Source: Candidatus Shapirobacteria bacterium (GTDB lineage Bacteria > Patescibacteriota > Microgenomatia > UBA12405 > JAHJSD01). Taken from it: a stretch of DNA of 12,586 bases. This document shows positions 6,658-12,586 of the stretch, one piece after another (within the stretch, counting starts at the first letter, position 1; every line of letters begins with the position of its first letter). A program made the position numbers and the translations under genes. The DNA lies in contig JALUUX010000037.1 in the NCBI GenBank assembly GCA_027021145.1, positions 1 through 12,586 on the forward strand. Reading direction: 5' to 3'. The notes below the pieces were generated by a model. That model saw only the letters and a program-made list of their open reading frames with translations, did no database searches and had not been told where the DNA came from.

Positions 6658-7483
6658 CTACCTCTAAATCAAGAAAAACCTTTTTGTTAGTAATTAATTC
6701 TAACTCTTTTCTAGCTTGGGTGCCGATTCTTTTGATTGTCTGCCCTCGGTGACCAACGATAATTGCTTTGTAGCGATCAGCAGTAGTCAAAATTGAGGCT
6801 TTAATGTAGAAAAGATCTGCCTCTTCTCGGATTTCTTCCACTTTGACGCCAATGGTATAGGGGACTTCTTGATGGAGGACAAAAAATGATTTTTCCCGAA
6901 TGATCTCGGCCACAAATTCTTCGGGAGTAATATTGAGTGCTGGGAAGGCTTCAAAAAGCTTGGGGTCAAAAATAGGCTCTCCTTCCGGAAGAAAGGCAAA
7001 AATTTTTTCCAGTAAGGTTTTAAGATGCTGGCGCTTGAGGGCAGAAATTTCTACCCAAGCATCAAATTCATCCTCAAGAAATTGATATTCATGGAGATAA
7101 TTGGGCCGAGCAAGATCAATTTTATTAATGGCGATAATCTTGGGTCGGTTAACTGCTCTTACGGCGCCAAGAATTCGGTTTTCTTCTTCACCTCGAGAGC
7201 GGGAGCGATCAACAAGATAAACGATGACATCGGCTCGGCCTAGTTCTTGCTCCGCTAGGCCAGAGATTTTTTTGGCTACTGGATCTTTGGTCTTGGCAAA
7301 AATGCCCGGAGTATCCAGAAAAACAATTTGACCTCGTTTGTCCCAATAGAGTCCCTGGATGATTTTTCTTGTCGTTTGGGGTTTGGGAGAAATGATGGAA
7401 ATCTTTTTACCAACCAGATTGTTGATTAAGGTTGACTTGCCAGCATTAGGTCGACCAACTATAATTACTTTTCCAGTTTTCAT
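6623..7483 (-). CDS. era: GTPase Era, 30S ribosome assembly factor
   Basis: A 286-residue two-domain GTPase of normal Era length. G1 GRPNAGKS (10-17), G2 PQTTR (35-39), G3 DTPG (57-60), G4 NKID (120-123) and G5 SAL (147-149) are all intact. The C-terminal KH domain carries GHRG (244-247) followed by QTIKRIG and the VFLDLEV strand with a terminal Trp, as in other Era proteins. Era binds the 3' end of 16S rRNA through the KH domain and acts in 30S maturation. The ATG sits eight bases behind a -10 box, with no Shine-Dalgarno sequence, so a leaderless mRNA is likely. It is divergent from lon and convergent with truB. Confidence 0.96.
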   Translation of the reverse strand: MKTGKVIIVGRPNAGKSTLINNLVGKKISIISPKPQTTRKIIQGLYWDKRGQIVFLDTPGIFAKTKDPVAKKISGLAEQELGRADVIVYLVDRSRSRGEEENRILGAVRAVNRPKIIAINKIDLARPNYLHEYQFLEDEFDAWVEISALKRQHLKTLLEKIFAFLPEGEPIFDPKLFEAFPALNITPEEFVAEIIREKSFFVLHQEVPYTIGVKVEEIREEADLFYIKASILTTADRYKAIIVGHRGQTIKRIGTQARKELELITNKKVFLDLEVVTDPHWYQEES

Positions 7484-7491
7484 TTAAATGA

Positions 7492-7520
7492 AGTATACTA
7501 GAAGAAATTAAGTTTGACAA
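7492..7520 (-). promoter_or_regulatory. era promoter, leaderless, -35 shared with the lon promoter
   Basis: On the minus strand TTGTCA (7520-7515), a 17-base spacer and TATACT (7497-7492) are followed after eight bases by the era ATG (7483). Transcription should start at or within a base or two of the ATG. The -35 box shares bases 7515-7519 with the lon -35 box on the other strand, so RNA polymerase cannot occupy both at once. Confidence 0.8.
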
Positions 7521-7542
7521 TTAGCAGAGTTTTTGTTAGACT
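7514..7542 (+). promoter_or_regulatory. lon promoter, leaderless, back-to-back with the era promoter
   Basis: TTGACA (7514-7519), a 17-base spacer and TAGACT (7537-7542) are followed after seven bases by an ATG (7550). The perfect -35 box and ideal spacing make a strong case, and the distance places transcription initiation at the ATG itself. The TTG of this -35 box is in frame with lon and would be a false start if taken as the first codon. Confidence 0.8.
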
Positions 7543-7549
7543 GCTAAAA

Positions 7550-9949
7550 ATGACGGTTTTGTTACCCACTAAAAAGACCAGCGAAAGCGAAAAGGTTTTG
7601 CCCCTGATTCCAATTAAGAATCTGGTGCCTTTTCCTGATGTCGAGATTCAGCTTATCTTTGGTCGGGCAAAGTCTATGGCTGCCTTACTCCATGCTTTGG
7701 AGCACGACCCAAATAAGTTGGTGATGGTTGTGGCCCAGAAGGATGCCCGAATTGAAGATCCCAAACCAGAGGATCTTTATCAATTTGGAGTGATCTGTCG
7801 AGTGGAACAGGTAGTTCAAGTGGATGGTACGGCTCACTCTCTTTTTAGGGGACTGAAGCGGGCCCAAGTGAAAGAATTTTTAGCCACTAAGGATTTTCTC
7901 CAAGCAAAAGTAGCTCCGTTGCCTGAAATTGTTGAGCGCGATGAGGAAATTAGACTTTTAGCCGATCATTTATCTCGAGAGGTTAAGAAAGCCTTTAATC
8001 TGGGGAAAATGTTTGATCCTGCCTTATTGATGAAGTTGAGTGGGGGAGTGACCGCTTCGGAATTGGTTAATTGGGTCGCTTTTTCCCTCGACCTCCCTGT
8101 GCGGGAAAAGCAGCTTATTCTAGAAAGTCTTTCACTCAAGTCCCGCCTAAAGCGAGTAATTGAAAAACTGGCTCATGAGATCAATGTTTTGCGCCTAGAA
8201 AAATCGATTGAAAAGAAGGCTCGGGCTAAGTTTGAGCGCCAGATGAAAAAGGCAGTATTAGAAGAGAGAAAGCGGGCCATTGAGAAAGAATTGGAGAAGA
8301 TGGGAGTTGAGTCAGGGAAACTGGATGAGATCGAGGAATTAAAAAAACGGTTGAAGGCAGCTAAGCTTCCTCTGGAAGCCAAAAAGAAAGCTGAATATGA
8401 ATTGAAGCGCTTAGCCCGGATGTCTCCTTTAGCTCCTGAGGCTAGTTATATCAGGACTTATTTAGAGTGGTTAGCTGATCTTCCTTGGGACAAACGCACT
8501 CCTAATAAGGTTGATTTCAGAGAGGCGGCCAAAATTCTTAATCAAGATCACTATGGTCTTAAGCAAGTAAAAGAGCGGATTTTAGAGTATCTGGCGGTAA
8601 TGAAGCTGCGCCAGATGAGGAAGAAAGCGAGAAAGGATAAGAATGGCGAGGTCAACATTCTTTGTTTTATTGGTCCTCCAGGTGTGGGAAAGACCTCAAT
8701 TGGACGCTCGATTGCCCGGGCGATGGGGCGAAAATTTGTTCGGGTTTCCCTAGGAGGAGTGCGGGATGAAGCGGAGATTAGAGGTCATCGTCGGACTTAT
8801 GTTGGTGCTTTACCAGGACGGATTATTCAAGGAATTAAGAATGCGGGAGTCAAAAATCCCGTTTTCATGCTTGATGAAATTGATAAAATTGGCACTGACT
8901 TTCGAGGAGACCCTTCGGCTGCTCTTTTGGAGGCCTTAGATCCAGAACAAAACAAAGAATTTTCTGATCACTATCTCGAGGTGCCTTTTGATCTCTCAGA
9001 AGTGTTCTTTATTTTGACCGGCAATGTCGTTGATACGATCCCGCCCGCTCTTCGTGATCGATTAGAAATCATTCGTTTTTCCGGTTATACCGAAGAAGAA
9101 AAATTCCAGATTGCCAAGAAGTACCTAATTCCTAAGCAGTTGGCTCGTCATGCGCTTAGCAAAAAGGAGTTAGAGTTCAGTGATGAGGCAATTAGAGCCA
9201 TAATTAGACGCTATACCCGAGAGGCTGGGGTGCGCGAACTGGAGCGGGTAATTGCCAGTATTTGTCGAAAAGTAGCTAGGAAGATTGCCGAGAAGAAAAA
9301 GAACAAGTTTGAAGTTGCTCCTAAAGACCTCCTTCGTCTTTTGGGTCCAAGAAAGTTTAACCCTCAACTTAAAGGCCGAGAGGACGAGGTGGGAGTGGCC
9401 ACTGGTTTGGCTTGGACTCAAGCGGGCGGTGATATTTTGTTTGTTGAAGTGGCTTTGATGCCGGGTCGGGGGCGATTAATTTTAACGGGTCAGTTAGGCT
9501 CAGTGATGAAAGAATCTTGTCGAGCGGCCCTTTCTTATATTAGAAGTCATTGGCGCTCCTTGGATTTAGAAGAGGAAGATTTTGCCCAAAAACTTGATTT
9601 TCACATTCATGTGCCAGAGGGAGCCGTGCCTAAAGATGGTCCTTCTGCGGGAGTGACGATTGCCACTGCCTTGGTCTCGGCTCTAACTAAAAAACCGGTG
9701 AAAAAAGATGTGGGGATGACGGGTGAAATCACTCTTCGGGGGCGAGTTTTGGAAGTGGGAGGGATCAAGGAGAAGATTTTAGCCGCCCATCGAGCAGGAA
9801 TTCGGGAAGTAGTCTTGCCCAAAGGTAATAAAAAGAATTTGCGTGAAGTCCCAGCAAAAGTGCGGCGGGAAATGAGGTTTATTTTTGCTGATCACCTCGA
9901 CCAGGTCCTTCAAGTCGCTCTTACCAAAATTCGTGCCGATCGGCACTAA
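7550..9949 (+). CDS. lon: ATP-dependent protease Lon (LonA type)
   Basis: A 799-residue protease, the usual LonA length. The N-terminal substrate-recognition domain opens with VLPLIPIKNLVPFPD. A charged coiled-coil segment follows (~205-275). The AAA+ module has Walker A GPPGVGKT (375-382) and Walker B LDEIDK with D442 and E443. The C-terminal peptidase domain has the catalytic Ser699 in PKDGPSAG and Lys740 in GGIKEK. Lon degrades misfolded and some regulatory proteins in the cytoplasm. I place the start at ATG 7550, not at the in-frame TTG 7514, because 7514-7519 is a perfect -35 box and the family's conserved region begins just after the ATG. The mRNA is probably leaderless. The final codons contain a terminator hairpin. 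Confidence 0.95.
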   Translation: MTVLLPTKKTSESEKVLPLIPIKNLVPFPDVEIQLIFGRAKSMAALLHALEHDPNKLVMVVAQKDARIEDPKPEDLYQFGVICRVEQVVQVDGTAHSLFRGLKRAQVKEFLATKDFLQAKVAPLPEIVERDEEIRLLADHLSREVKKAFNLGKMFDPALLMKLSGGVTASELVNWVAFSLDLPVREKQLILESLSLKSRLKRVIEKLAHEINVLRLEKSIEKKARAKFERQMKKAVLEERKRAIEKELEKMGVESGKLDEIEELKKRLKAAKLPLEAKKKAEYELKRLARMSPLAPEASYIRTYLEWLADLPWDKRTPNKVDFREAAKILNQDHYGLKQVKERILEYLAVMKLRQMRKKARKDKNGEVNILCFIGPPGVGKTSIGRSIARAMGRKFVRVSLGGVRDEAEIRGHRRTYVGALPGRIIQGIKNAGVKNPVFMLDEIDKIGTDFRGDPSAALLEALDPEQNKEFSDHYLEVPFDLSEVFFILTGNVVDTIPPALRDRLEIIRFSGYTEEEKFQIAKKYLIPKQLARHALSKKELEFSDEAIRAIIRRYTREAGVRELERVIASICRKVARKIAEKKKNKFEVAPKDLLRLLGPRKFNPQLKGREDEVGVATGLAWTQAGGDILFVEVALMPGRGRLILTGQLGSVMKESCRAALSYIRSHWRSLDLEEEDFAQKLDFHIHVPEGAVPKDGPSAGVTIATALVSALTKKPVKKDVGMTGEITLRGRVLEVGGIKEKILAAHRAGIREVVLPKGNKKNLREVPAKVRREMRFIFADHLDQVLQVALTKIRADRH

Positions 9950-9954
9950 TTTTT
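9933..9954 (+). terminator. Intrinsic terminator embedded in the last codons of lon
   Basis: GTGCCGATCGGCAC (9933-9946) is a perfect 14-base palindrome that can form a five-bp GC-rich stem with a GATC loop. It is followed by the lon stop codon and then five T (9950-9954). The hairpin lies wholly inside the coding sequence for the last residues. It would separate lon from the greA promoter, which starts seven bases later. Confidence 0.6.
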
Positions 9955-9960
9955 GAAATA

Positions 9961-9988
9961 TTGACAAGATTTTCTGACCTGCTATAAT
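9961..9988 (+). promoter_or_regulatory. Strong promoter for the greA leader transcript
   Basis: TTGACA (9961-9966), a 16-base spacer and TATAAT (9983-9988) are both perfect consensus boxes, and TGC directly before the -10 box also gives an extended -10 element. This is the strongest promoter in the window. Predicted transcription start is near 9995, about 140 bases before greA and only about five bases before a short ORF. Confidence 0.88.
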
Positions 9989-9999
9989 TGGGAAAGGCA

Positions 10000-10056
10000 A
10001 TGGAGAAAAAGAATAATTTTTTCTGGTTTCTTTGTATTTCCAAGCCGGATTATTAG
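10000..10056 (+). CDS. Putative 18-residue leader peptide upstream of greA
   Basis: An ATG eleven bases behind the -10 box opens a reading frame of 18 codons, MEKKNNFFWFLCISKPDY, ended by TAG at 10054-10056. It contains a run of Asn-Asn-Phe-Phe-Trp-Phe codons (10012-10029), unusual for a random frame of this size. The stop codon lies within the 5' arm of a potential antiterminator stem. The placement is like that of leader peptides in attenuators: strong promoter, short ORF, alternative stems, terminator, structural gene. There is no proof that it is translated; a chance ORF in an RNA leader is the main alternative. Confidence 0.5.
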   Translation: MEKKNNFFWFLCISKPDY

Positions 10057-10102
10057 GGGGCAGCTCTGAGCGGTGGAGTGGATGCCCCCGATAATTCGGG
10101 GG
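10047..10102 (+). promoter_or_regulatory. Candidate attenuator: mutually exclusive antiterminator and terminator stems in the greA leader
   Basis: Segment 1 (10047-10062) pairs with segment 2 (10083-10097): GGGGGCA (10056-10062) with TGCCCCC (10083-10089), and after a small internal loop GGATTAT (10047-10053) with ATAATTC (10091-10097, one G-U pair). That makes about 14 bp. Segment 2 is also the 5' arm of the terminator (CCCCCGA, 10085-10091, with TCGGGGG, 10096-10102). The two folds cannot coexist. A ribosome finishing the leader ORF would cover segment 1 and favour termination; one held at the Phe/Trp codons would leave it free and favour read-through into greA. The 20-base loop (10063-10082) may form further structure. 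I recognise no known riboswitch or T-box motif here. If the terminator dominates, the main product would be a small RNA of about 110 nt. Confidence 0.55.
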
Positions 10103-10107
10103 TTTTT
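10085..10107 (+). terminator. Intrinsic terminator in the greA leader
   Basis: CCCCCGA (10085-10091), loop TAAT, TCGGGGG (10096-10102) and then five T (10103-10107) form a textbook rho-independent terminator. It lies between the leader promoter and greA, 28 bases before the greA ATG, with no second promoter visible after it. Expression of greA therefore seems to require read-through. Confidence 0.85.
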
Positions 10108-10135
10108 AATTGGTTTTAGTTAGGGAAGGAGAAAG

Positions 10136-10591
10136 ATGAAAAACATTCTCACTAAAAGAGGTTACACTCAATTAAAGAAAAAATTGGCCGAGCTTAAAGC
10201 TCGAAGAGCCCATCTAGTCGAAGAGATGGAGTTGGCCCGACAAGAGGGTGATTTGGCCGAAAATTCAGCCTATCATCAATTGCGAGAGACAGTGACCATC
10301 GTCAGCCAACAAATTCAAGAGCTAGAGAGAAAATTAATTAATGTGGAAATTGCCGAAAGCAACAGTGATGGTCGGGTGGCGGTCGGCACCAGAGTTTTAG
10401 TCGAAGTTAACGGCCAAAAGAAAGAATTGGAAATTGTTGGTGATGGCGAAACCGACCCACTCAATGGCAAAATTTCTTATCAATCGCCTATCGGGAGTCG
10501 GTTGTTGGGTCGAAGTCAGGGCGAGGTGGTTAAAATCGAGACTCCAAGTGGAGTGGTCGAATATCGTATCTTGGCGGTTAAATCAGTATAA
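10136..10591 (+). CDS. greA: Transcription elongation factor GreA
   Basis: A 151-residue protein, close to the family's ~158. The N-terminal antiparallel coiled coil (residues ~8-75) carries at its tip the acidic catalytic motif EGDLAENSAYH, with D39 and E42 matching the residues that hold Mg2+ in the RNA polymerase secondary channel. The C-terminal FKBP-like domain ends in the typical SPIGSRLLGRSQGEVVKIETPSG stretch. GreA stimulates cleavage of backtracked RNA and so rescues stalled polymerase. A strong AAGGAG ribosome site (10126-10131) lies four bases before the ATG, unlike the leaderless genes nearby, which fits a gene placed behind a long leader. It is followed by lysS after nine bases, probably in the same operon. 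Confidence 0.95.
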   Translation: MKNILTKRGYTQLKKKLAELKARRAHLVEEMELARQEGDLAENSAYHQLRETVTIVSQQIQELERKLINVEIAESNSDGRVAVGTRVLVEVNGQKKELEIVGDGETDPLNGKISYQSPIGSRLLGRSQGEVVKIETPSGVVEYRILAVKSV

Positions 10592-10592
10592 T
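10587..10592 (+). promoter_or_regulatory. Possible -10 box for leaderless lysS mRNA
   Basis: A perfect TATAAT (10587-10592) overlaps the greA stop codon and ends eight bases before the lysS ATG, the same spacing seen for era. No convincing -35 box is found 16-18 bases upstream, and lysS has no Shine-Dalgarno sequence. It may be chance, or a secondary promoter that lets lysS escape the greA leader terminator. Confidence 0.3.
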
Positions 10593-10600
10593 AATCTCAA

Positions 10601-12076
10601 ATGATTCAACGAAGACTGGGATTAATTAGGCGACAGCGACTGGAGAAATTAAAAAAACTTCAGGAGTTGGGAATTAATCCCTATCCGTCCAAATTTGAGA
10701 AAAAACACACCTGCGCTCAAGCAAGAGCATTATTGGGTAAAAAAGTTAAGACTGCAGGTCGAGTTAGAGCTATTCGAGCTCATGGGCGAATCGCTTTTTT
10801 CGATTTAATTGATTCTTCTGGAAAAATTCAGCTTTGGTTTCAGGAAAAAAATCTCGGCAAAGAGAAATACCAATTAATAAAATATCTTGATGTGGGTGAT
10901 TTTATTGGCGTTGAAGGAAGGGTGGTTAAAACGAAAGCGGGAGAAATTACCATTGAGGTAGCCGATTTCCAAATCTTAGCCAAAAGTCTTCGGCCCTTAC
11001 CAGATCAATGGCATGGTTTAAAGGATGTTGAAGAGCGCTATCGAAGAAGGTATTTGGACTTAATTCTCAATCCTGAAGTAAGGAAGGTTTTTGAGATAAG
11101 GAGTAGGTTGGTCCGTTTAATCAGAGAGTTTCTTGATAAACGGGGTTTTGTTGAGGTGGAGACCCCAATTCTTCAGCCTATCTATGGCGGCGCTTCAGCT
11201 CGGCCATTTATTACCCACCACCATGCTTTAAACTATGATTTTTATCTTCGGATTTCTGATGAACTCTATTTAAAGAGATTAATTGTTGGGGGATTTGAGA
11301 AAGTTTATGAGGTTTGTCGCGACTTTCGTAATGAAGGAATTGATCGTCAACATAATCCCGAATTTACTCAGGTTGAATTTTATTGGGCCTATGCTGATTA
11401 TCATGATCTCATGCTTTTAACCGAAGAGATGATTTCTTGGTTGGTGAAGAAAGTCCATGGCCAACTAGAGATTGAATATCAAGGAGAGAAATTTGATTTT
11501 TCCCCTCCTTGGCCTAGAGTAACTTTTTCCCAACTTCTCAAAAAAGAGATAGGAGTTGACATTGATCGAGTTCAGAACGAGACCGATTTAGTGGGTCTAA
11601 TTAGAAAAAAAGGGATCGCTCTTGATTTGGAGGGAGTAGTCGGATTGGGAGCTATTTACGATCTGCTTTATAAGACTTTTGTTCGACCAAAACTGAAGGG
11701 CCCCTTGTTTCTCCTTGATTATCCAGCAGCAATGATTGCTTTGGCTAAAAGAAAGGAGGATGATCCTCAGAAGATTGCCTCTTTTCAAGTTTTGGTTGGG
11801 GGCATGGAATTGGTTAAGGCTTATAATGAGTTGAATGACCCTCTTGACCAGAGAGAGCGGTGGTTGGAAGAAGAAAAATTGGCCCGTCAAGGGGCTGAGG
11901 AGACAGAAAGACTGGATGAAGATTATATTGAGGCTTTGGAGTATGGGATGCCGCCAACTGCTGGTTGGGGAATGGGTATTGATCGGTTGACAATGATTCT
12001 TACCAATCAGAGAACGATTAAAGATGTTATTTTGTTTCCTGCCCTAAGGCCCAGAAAGCAAAATTCGAGCACTTGA
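10601..12076 (+). CDS. lysS: Lysyl-tRNA synthetase, class II (LysRS-II)
   Basis: A 491-residue enzyme of normal length that charges tRNA-Lys in the cytoplasm. The N-terminal OB-fold anticodon-binding domain (~50-140) includes KTAGRVRAIRAHGRIAFFDL. The class II catalytic core follows: motif 1 region around GFVEVETPILQPIYGGASARPF, motif 2 VCRDFRNEGIDRQHNPEFTQVEFYWAYADY (with the conserved FRNE and HNPEFT) and motif 3 GWGMGIDRLTMILTNQRTIKDVILFP. The ELNDP element that precedes motif 3 in lysine enzymes is present. Small departures from common sequences (GMELVKAYNELNDP, AGWGMGIDR rather than AGLGIGIDR) look like lineage variation. It follows greA by nine bases without a ribosome site. The stop codon lies inside the -35 box of the serS promoter. 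Confidence 0.95.
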   Translation: MIQRRLGLIRRQRLEKLKKLQELGINPYPSKFEKKHTCAQARALLGKKVKTAGRVRAIRAHGRIAFFDLIDSSGKIQLWFQEKNLGKEKYQLIKYLDVGDFIGVEGRVVKTKAGEITIEVADFQILAKSLRPLPDQWHGLKDVEERYRRRYLDLILNPEVRKVFEIRSRLVRLIREFLDKRGFVEVETPILQPIYGGASARPFITHHHALNYDFYLRISDELYLKRLIVGGFEKVYEVCRDFRNEGIDRQHNPEFTQVEFYWAYADYHDLMLLTEEMISWLVKKVHGQLEIEYQGEKFDFSPPWPRVTFSQLLKKEIGVDIDRVQNETDLVGLIRKKGIALDLEGVVGLGAIYDLLYKTFVRPKLKGPLFLLDYPAAMIALAKRKEDDPQKIASFQVLVGGMELVKAYNELNDPLDQRERWLEEEKLARQGAEETERLDEDYIEALEYGMPPTAGWGMGIDRLTMILTNQRTIKDVILFPALRPRKQNSST

Positions 12077-12100
12077 CAAGTTGTTCAATAGTATTATATT
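12073..12100 (+). promoter_or_regulatory. serS promoter overlapping the lysS stop codon
   Basis: TTGACA (12073-12078), a 16-base spacer and TATATT (12095-12100) form a good promoter. The -35 box contains the lysS stop codon TGA. The predicted start near 12107 gives a leader of about 35 bases before the serS ATG. The -35 box lies within the small palindrome ACTTGACAAGT (12071-12081). Confidence 0.65.
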
Positions 12101-12141
12101 TTCCCCCTAAGGGAGGAGGGTTTGATTGAGGAATAAAAATC

Positions 12142-12586
12142 ATGCTTGATCCTAATTTGATTCGGCAGAAGCCGGATTTAGTTAAAGAAACTCTAGAAAA
12201 AAGAGGCTTAGATCCTAACCTAGTTGATCAATGGCGGACAAAAGATCAAGAATGGCGTCAGTTATTGGCCCAGATAGAGCAATTGCGAGCTGAGCGCAAT
12301 CAATTGGCGGACCAAGTCAAGCAAGCGGGTCGAAAGCCAACCGAGGCCGAACTTAATCAAGGGAGAGAGATTAAAAAGAAGCTTCAACAACTAGAAGAGC
12401 GATTAAGTCAGGTCGCGGCCAAGCGAAAAGAATTGCTTTATCAGATTCCCAATCTTCTGGCAAAAGATGTGCCTTTTGGTCGAGACGATCAAGATAATTT
12501 GGAAATTGAGAAATGGGGTGAACCGCCTGAATTTGACTTTTCTCCTCGAGATCACTTGGAATTAGGGGAAAAATTGGGCTTAATTG
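12142..12586 (+). CDS. serS: Seryl-tRNA synthetase, N-terminal part (cut by window end)
   Basis: The first 148 codons of a serine tRNA synthetase, open to the end of the window. It starts with MLDPNLIRQKPDLVKETLEKRG, the usual SerRS opening. Residues ~28-105 are a Gln/Glu/Lys/Arg-rich helical hairpin, the long coiled-coil arm that grips the extra arm of tRNA-Ser. Then come IPNLLAKDVPFGRDDQDN and WGEPPEFDFSPRDHLELGEKLGLI, the conserved linker into the class II catalytic domain, which lies outside the window. A GAGG ribosome site (12128-12131) is ten bases before the ATG. It has its own promoter, so it need not depend on the greA-lysS transcript. Confidence 0.95.
   Translation, partial: MLDPNLIRQKPDLVKETLEKRGLDPNLVDQWRTKDQEWRQLLAQIEQLRAERNQLADQVKQAGRKPTEAELNQGREIKKKLQQLEERLSQVAAKRKELLYQIPNLLAKDVPFGRDDQDNLEIEKWGEPPEFDFSPRDHLELGEKLGLI

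Noticed and set aside
6787..7243. Open frames of 60-72 codons within era on both strands
   Set aside because: Era is intact through this whole region with every GTPase and KH motif, and the other frames lack family-like sequence.
9170..10000. Minus-strand frames of 71-83 codons opposite lon
   Set aside because: They lie against conserved Lon peptidase-domain codons and show no initiation signals.
9961..10135. T-box or known amino-acid riboswitch controlling lysS
   Set aside because: No T-box core (AGGGTGGNACCGCG-like) or recognisable lysine riboswitch core is present. The leader is too short for either, so a leader-peptide attenuator or sRNA fits better.
11597..11890. A 97-codon minus-strand frame opposite lysS
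   Set aside because: The lysS frame is continuous and carries conserved class II motifs here; the antisense product has no recognisable features.
1..12586. CRISPR array, insertion sequence, tRNA or rRNA gene
   Set aside because: I saw no regularly spaced direct repeats, no transposase-like frame with terminal inverted repeats, and no cloverleaf or rRNA-like sequence on either strand.

Overview
The window is a densely packed stretch of bacterial chromosome. By eye it is AT-leaning with a modest G+C content. It carries a type II toxin-antitoxin pair, one uncharacterised HIT-like gene, a four-gene ABC-2 export/anchoring operon of the GldA-GldF-GldG plus DUF4340 type, and a run of housekeeping genes: truB, era, lon, greA, lysS and the start of serS. 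The small intergenic gaps, 3'-overlapping convergent genes, a short TruB, a class II LysRS and promoters lying directly on start codons suggest a streamlined genome. Patescibacteria/CPR (for example a Microgenomates-like lineage) is my best guess. This is inferred from general character only; there is no rRNA or other decisive marker here.

Layout. 1-112: a hairpin and a consensus sigma70-type promoter. 113-2079 (+): AbrB-type antitoxin, VapC PIN toxin, and a HIT-like protein of 421 residues, closely spaced and probably one transcript. 2030-5880 (-): ABC ATPase, ABC-2 permease, GldG-like subunit and DUF4340 subunit; every junction overlaps (4, 11 and 31 nt), so translation is probably coupled. 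The last gene runs 50 bp into the 3' end of the HIT-like gene. 5938-6657 (+): truB, divergent from the ABC operon and overlapping the 3' end of era by 35 bp. 6623-7483 (-): era. 7550-9949 (+): lon, divergent from era. 9961-10107: a strong promoter, an 18-codon leader ORF and an intrinsic terminator. 10136-12076 (+): greA and lysS. 12142-end (+): serS, cut by the window edge. No stretch over 300 bases lacks a gene; the longest gap is the 186-base lon-greA interval, and it is full of signals.

Two regulatory themes stand out. First, several genes have their -10 box only 6-11 nt before the ATG and no Shine-Dalgarno sequence (abrB-like, ABC ATPase, truB, era, lon, possibly lysS), which predicts leaderless or nearly leaderless mRNAs. 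Genes inside or late in transcripts (HIT-like, greA, serS) do have purine-rich ribosome sites. era and lon have back-to-back promoters whose -35 boxes share five bases, and that same -35 box would be misread as a TTG start for lon. Second, the greA-lysS transcript begins with a leader that looks like a transcription attenuator: a short ORF rich in Asn/Phe/Trp codons, mutually exclusive antiterminator and terminator stems, and a U-tract. This is the most interesting candidate for an undescribed control system in the window.

Functionally, truB, era, lysS and serS serve RNA modification, ribosome assembly and tRNA charging. greA and lon serve transcription fidelity and protein quality control. 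The ABC operon is a membrane complex of unknown substrate.
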